6,335 nucleotides of DNA. Origin: DATKDU01 sp035512595. GTDB lineage: Bacteria; Planctomycetota; Planctomycetia; Pirellulales; Pirellulaceae. The stretch spans positions 1 through 6,335 of the forward strand of contig DATKDU010000225.1 of the NCBI GenBank assembly GCA_035512595.1, written 5' to 3'. The notes below the pieces were generated by a model that saw only the letters and a program-made list of their open reading frames with translations, searched no databases and was not told the origin of the DNA. This document shows, piece after piece, positions 4,136 through 6,335 of the stretch. How positions within the stretch are numbered: the first letter of the stretch is position 1; each line of letters begins with the position of its first letter. A program made the position numbers and the translations under genes.

Positions 4136-5785
4136 ATGACCCTGCCGGTCGCTTCGTGGAGCGTCGTTACGTCCGCCCTTCCCGTCATCATCCCGCCGCG
4201 CATGTCATCCCATCGCATCGATCTGCTGGAGTACGGCATCTTTCCCAAGGGGGTCCTGCGAAATCCGTCGCGGGCATTGATGTACGAGCACGCGGTGCAG
4301 TTCGACGACGGGATGATTGCCTCCAGCGGGGCGATCGTCGCTCACTCCAAGGCCAAGACCGGCCGCAGCCCCAAGGACAAGCGGATCGTCGATGAGCCGA
4401 GCGTCAGCGGCGACGTTTGGTGGGGGAACGTCAACATCAAGCTGCCGCCGCAGTCGTACCGCATCAACCGCAAGCGGGCGACCGACTACTTGAGCAAATG
4501 CGAGCGGATGTACGTCATCGACGGCTATGCTGGCTGGGACCAAGAGCACCGCATCAAGGTCCGCATTATCTGCTCTCGGCCGTACCACGCTCTGTTCATG
4601 CGGAACATGCTCATCCATCCAACCGAAGCGGAGTTGGCCCAGTTCGGCAAACCCGACTGGGTGATCTTCAACGCTGGTCCCTTCCCGGCGGACGATGCCG
4701 TCGATGGCATCAGCAGCGACACGAGCATCTGCCTCAGCTTTGAGTCGCAGGAGATGGTGATCCTCGGCTCGGAATATGCCGGCGAGATGAAGAAGGGGGT
4801 GTTCACGATCATGCATTACTTGATGCCCAAGCGCGGCGTCTTGTCGATGCACTGCTCGGCCAATGAAGGGGCCGCCGGCGACGCGACCCTGTTCTTCGGC
4901 CTCTCCGGCACCGGCAAGACGACGCTCTCCGCCGATCCGCGCCGCAAACTGATCGGCGACGACGAGCACTGCTGGACCGACCGCGGCATTTTCAACATCG
5001 AAGGGGGTTGCTATGCCAAGTGCATCCATCTGTCGCGCGACCGCGAGCCGGAGATCTTTGGCGCGATCCAGTTCGGCACCGTGCTGGAGAACGTCGTCCT
5101 CGATCCGGACACCCGCATCGTCGATTTCTCGGACGCGCGGCTGACGGAGAACACGCGGGCTAGCTATCCGATCGAATACATTCCCAACGCCAAGATTCCC
5201 TGCCTCGGCGGGCATCCGAAGAACATCATCCTGCTGACGTGCGATGCGTTCGGCGTCCTGCCGCCGGTCAGCAAGCTTTCGCCGGCGCAGCTCATGTACC
5301 ACTTCATCAGCGGTTACACGGCCAAAGTTGCCGGCACTGAGGTCGGCGTGAAAGAACCGGAGGCGACGTTCAGCGCCTGCTATGGGGCGGCATTCCTGGT
5401 CTGGCATCCGCTGAAATATGCCGAGCTGTTGGCGGCCAAGATGCAGGCGCATGCGGCCGATGCCTGGCTGGTGAACACGGGCTGGACCGGCGGGCCGTAC
5501 GGCACGGGAAGTCGCATCTGCCTGAGGCACACGCGGGCGATCATCGACGCCATTCATGACGGCTCGCTGGCCAAAGCGCCGACTGTGGTTGAGCCGCGGT
5601 TCGGACTAACGGTGCCGACCGCTTGCCAGCGCGTGCCCGACGAGATCCTGCTGCCGCGAAACACGTGGTCCGACCCGGCCGAATACGAGGCCACTGCGTC
5701 CAAGCTGGCGACGCTCTTTCGCGAACATTTTGCGGAATACGCCGATCAGGCGACAGCGGAAGTGCGCGCCGCCGGGCCCGAATAA
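4136..5785 (+). CDS. pckA: Phosphoenolpyruvate carboxykinase (ATP)
   Basis: A 549-aa cytosolic enzyme that converts oxaloacetate and ATP to PEP, CO2 and ADP, the entry step of gluconeogenesis; it can run in reverse. Features of the ATP-dependent class are all present: substrate-binding TGRSPKDK (75-82, Arg77), EMKKG (Lys220, metal ligand), SMHCSAN (His239), the P-loop GLSGTGKTT (255-263, Lys261 and Thr262), kinase-2 IGDDEHCW (273-280, Asp276), ENTRASYP (Arg341) and NTGWTGGPYGTG (from 447). No key residue is missing, and the length is close to the usual 525-540. Three in-frame ATGs compete: 4124, 4136 and 4202. 4136 is chosen for its GGAGG. Starting at 4202 gives 527 aa beginning MSSHRIDLLEYGI, which looks like the conserved start, so the first 22 residues may not be translated. 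The gene stands alone behind a repeat-filled leader, and its TAA abuts the stop of the convergent hydrolase gene. Confidence 0.96.
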   Translation: MTLPVASWSVVTSALPVIIPPRMSSHRIDLLEYGIFPKGVLRNPSRALMYEHAVQFDDGMIASSGAIVAHSKAKTGRSPKDKRIVDEPSVSGDVWWGNVNIKLPPQSYRINRKRATDYLSKCERMYVIDGYAGWDQEHRIKVRIICSRPYHALFMRNMLIHPTEAELAQFGKPDWVIFNAGPFPADDAVDGISSDTSICLSFESQEMVILGSEYAGEMKKGVFTIMHYLMPKRGVLSMHCSANEGAAGDATLFFGLSGTGKTTLSADPRRKLIGDDEHCWTDRGIFNIEGGCYAKCIHLSRDREPEIFGAIQFGTVLENVVLDPDTRIVDFSDARLTENTRASYPIEYIPNAKIPCLGGHPKNIILLTCDAFGVLPPVSKLSPAQLMYHFISGYTAKVAGTEVGVKEPEATFSACYGAAFLVWHPLKYAELLAAKMQAHAADAWLVNTGWTGGPYGTGSRICLRHTRAIIDAIHDGSLAKAPTVVEPRFGLTVPTACQRVPDEILLPRNTWSDPAEYEATASKLATLFREHFAEYADQATAEVRAAGPE

Positions 5786-6335
5786 CTACGGGAGAAAGCC
5801 CATCGTTTTCAGCCACACTGCGCAGGGCTTTGGCCACTGCGTGACCGGATGTTCCGCGACTGGACGCAGGCCGTAGCCGTGCCCTCCGGTCGCGTAGAGG
5901 TGCAGCTCGGCGGGAACACCCACCTTCTTTAGCTCCGCCGCCACCAGCAATGAATTCAGAGCCGTCACTCCGTCGTCGTAGGCATGGACGAAGAACATCG
6001 GCGGGCAGTCCTTGGTGATCTTCACGTGGTCGTGCAGCCGCGACGTGGTCTTGTCCACCAGATTGCCCGGATAGACGAGCACGGCAAAATCGGGCCGCAT
6101 CGGCGACTGATCCGCCTCATCGACCGATGCGTACTGGCGATCGTCGCCGAAAATCGAAACGAGCCCGGCCACTTCTCCGCCGGCGGAGAAGCCCAGAATG
6201 CCGATGCGGCTGGGGTCGATGCGCCACTCGTCTGCCCGCGAGCGGACGAGGCTCATCGCCCGCTGCGCATCTTGCACGGCAGCCAGCCACCGCCTCTCGG
6301 GATCGCGAAACGGCACGCGATACTTCAGCACAACG
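5786..6335 (-). CDS. Alpha/beta hydrolase, carbohydrate esterase-like (5' end missing)
   Basis: The C-terminal 183 residues of an alpha/beta hydrolase lie on the minus strand, with the 5' part beyond the right edge. The frame stays open to the edge, and a GTG at 6331 is an internal Val in VVLKYRVP, not a start. The catalytic triad can be proposed. The nucleophile Ser is in GFSAGG (codons 6193-6176; Ser at 6187-6185), after the family segment DAQRAMSLVRSRADEWRIDP. The acid is probably in HAYDDGV, and the His is in GGHGYGLR, followed by the typical PVTQWPKPCAVWLKTMGF end. This pattern is that of the BD-FAE / esterase-lipase group, which removes acyl groups from polysaccharides or small esters. 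Planctomycete members often carry a signal peptide, but that end is not visible. Substrate is unknown. Its TAG stop directly abuts the pckA stop on the other strand. Confidence 0.9.
   Translation of the reverse strand, partial: VVLKYRVPFRDPERRWLAAVQDAQRAMSLVRSRADEWRIDPSRIGILGFSAGGEVAGLVSIFGDDRQYASVDEADQSPMRPDFAVLVYPGNLVDKTTSRLHDHVKITKDCPPMFFVHAYDDGVTALNSLLVAAELKKVGVPAELHLYATGGHGYGLRPVAEHPVTQWPKPCAVWLKTMGFLP

Noticed and set aside
4205..5557. A 450-codon minus-strand open frame inside pckA
   Set aside because: It is antisense to pckA, whose catalytic motifs are all intact. The translation is Arg/Ala/Asp-rich with no recognisable domain.
6173..6190. Perfect 18-nt palindrome inside the hydrolase gene
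   Set aside because: It coincides exactly with the codons for the nucleophile elbow FSAGGE, so coding constraint with GC-rich codons explains it.
1..6335. A defence, toxin-antitoxin, retron or other undescribed multi-gene system
   Set aside because: All six coding regions belong to recognisable metabolic or housekeeping families. No small gene pair, reverse transcriptase, nuclease, integrase or array is visible on either strand.

Overview
The window looks like ordinary chromosome from a GC-rich planctomycete, probably of the Pirellulales type. This is an inference from gene content: a Tat-exported Gfo/Idh/MocA oxidoreductase, an AP-endonuclease-2-like TIM-barrel protein and a carbohydrate-esterase-like alpha/beta hydrolase sit among housekeeping genes (uppP, rplU, pckA). 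Several intergenic hairpin repeats and mostly single-gene transcription units fit the same picture. No phage, insertion sequence, CRISPR array, tRNA or rRNA is visible.

Layout. Positions 1-1292 (minus) hold a Tat-signal oxidoreductase that runs off the left edge. A 173-nt gap follows with two strong palindromes. Positions 1466-2350 (minus) encode a sugar-phosphate isomerase/epimerase-like TIM-barrel protein with a very strong ribosome binding site. A 248-nt divergent intergenic region (2351-2598) carries a candidate minus-strand promoter and two inverted repeats. uppP (2599-3387, plus) encodes undecaprenyl-diphosphatase. A 189-nt gap holds two inverted repeats and a good sigma70-type promoter for rplU (3577-3897, plus; ribosomal protein L21, without an adjacent rpmA). 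A 238-nt gap holds an inverted pair of a short hairpin repeat. pckA (4136-5785, plus) encodes ATP-dependent PEP carboxykinase. Its stop codon directly abuts the stop codon of a convergent alpha/beta hydrolase gene (5786 to the right edge, minus, 5' end missing).

Functionally this is a mix. uppP recycles the lipid carrier for peptidoglycan and polysaccharide synthesis, rplU serves the ribosome, and pckA links oxaloacetate and PEP in gluconeogenesis. The two left-hand genes and the right-hand hydrolase resemble the sugar and polysaccharide catabolism genes that are abundant in planctomycetes. Nothing shows that these genes form one pathway.

I did not find a convincing new multi-gene system. 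The least explained content is intergenic: a hairpin repeat in three copies with a compensatory base-pair change, two of them arranged like a REPIN; two inverted repeats of the same CTAAC-N17-GTTAG architecture flanking uppP; a perfect 26-nt palindrome; and a 21-nt-arm inverted repeat before the rplU promoter.
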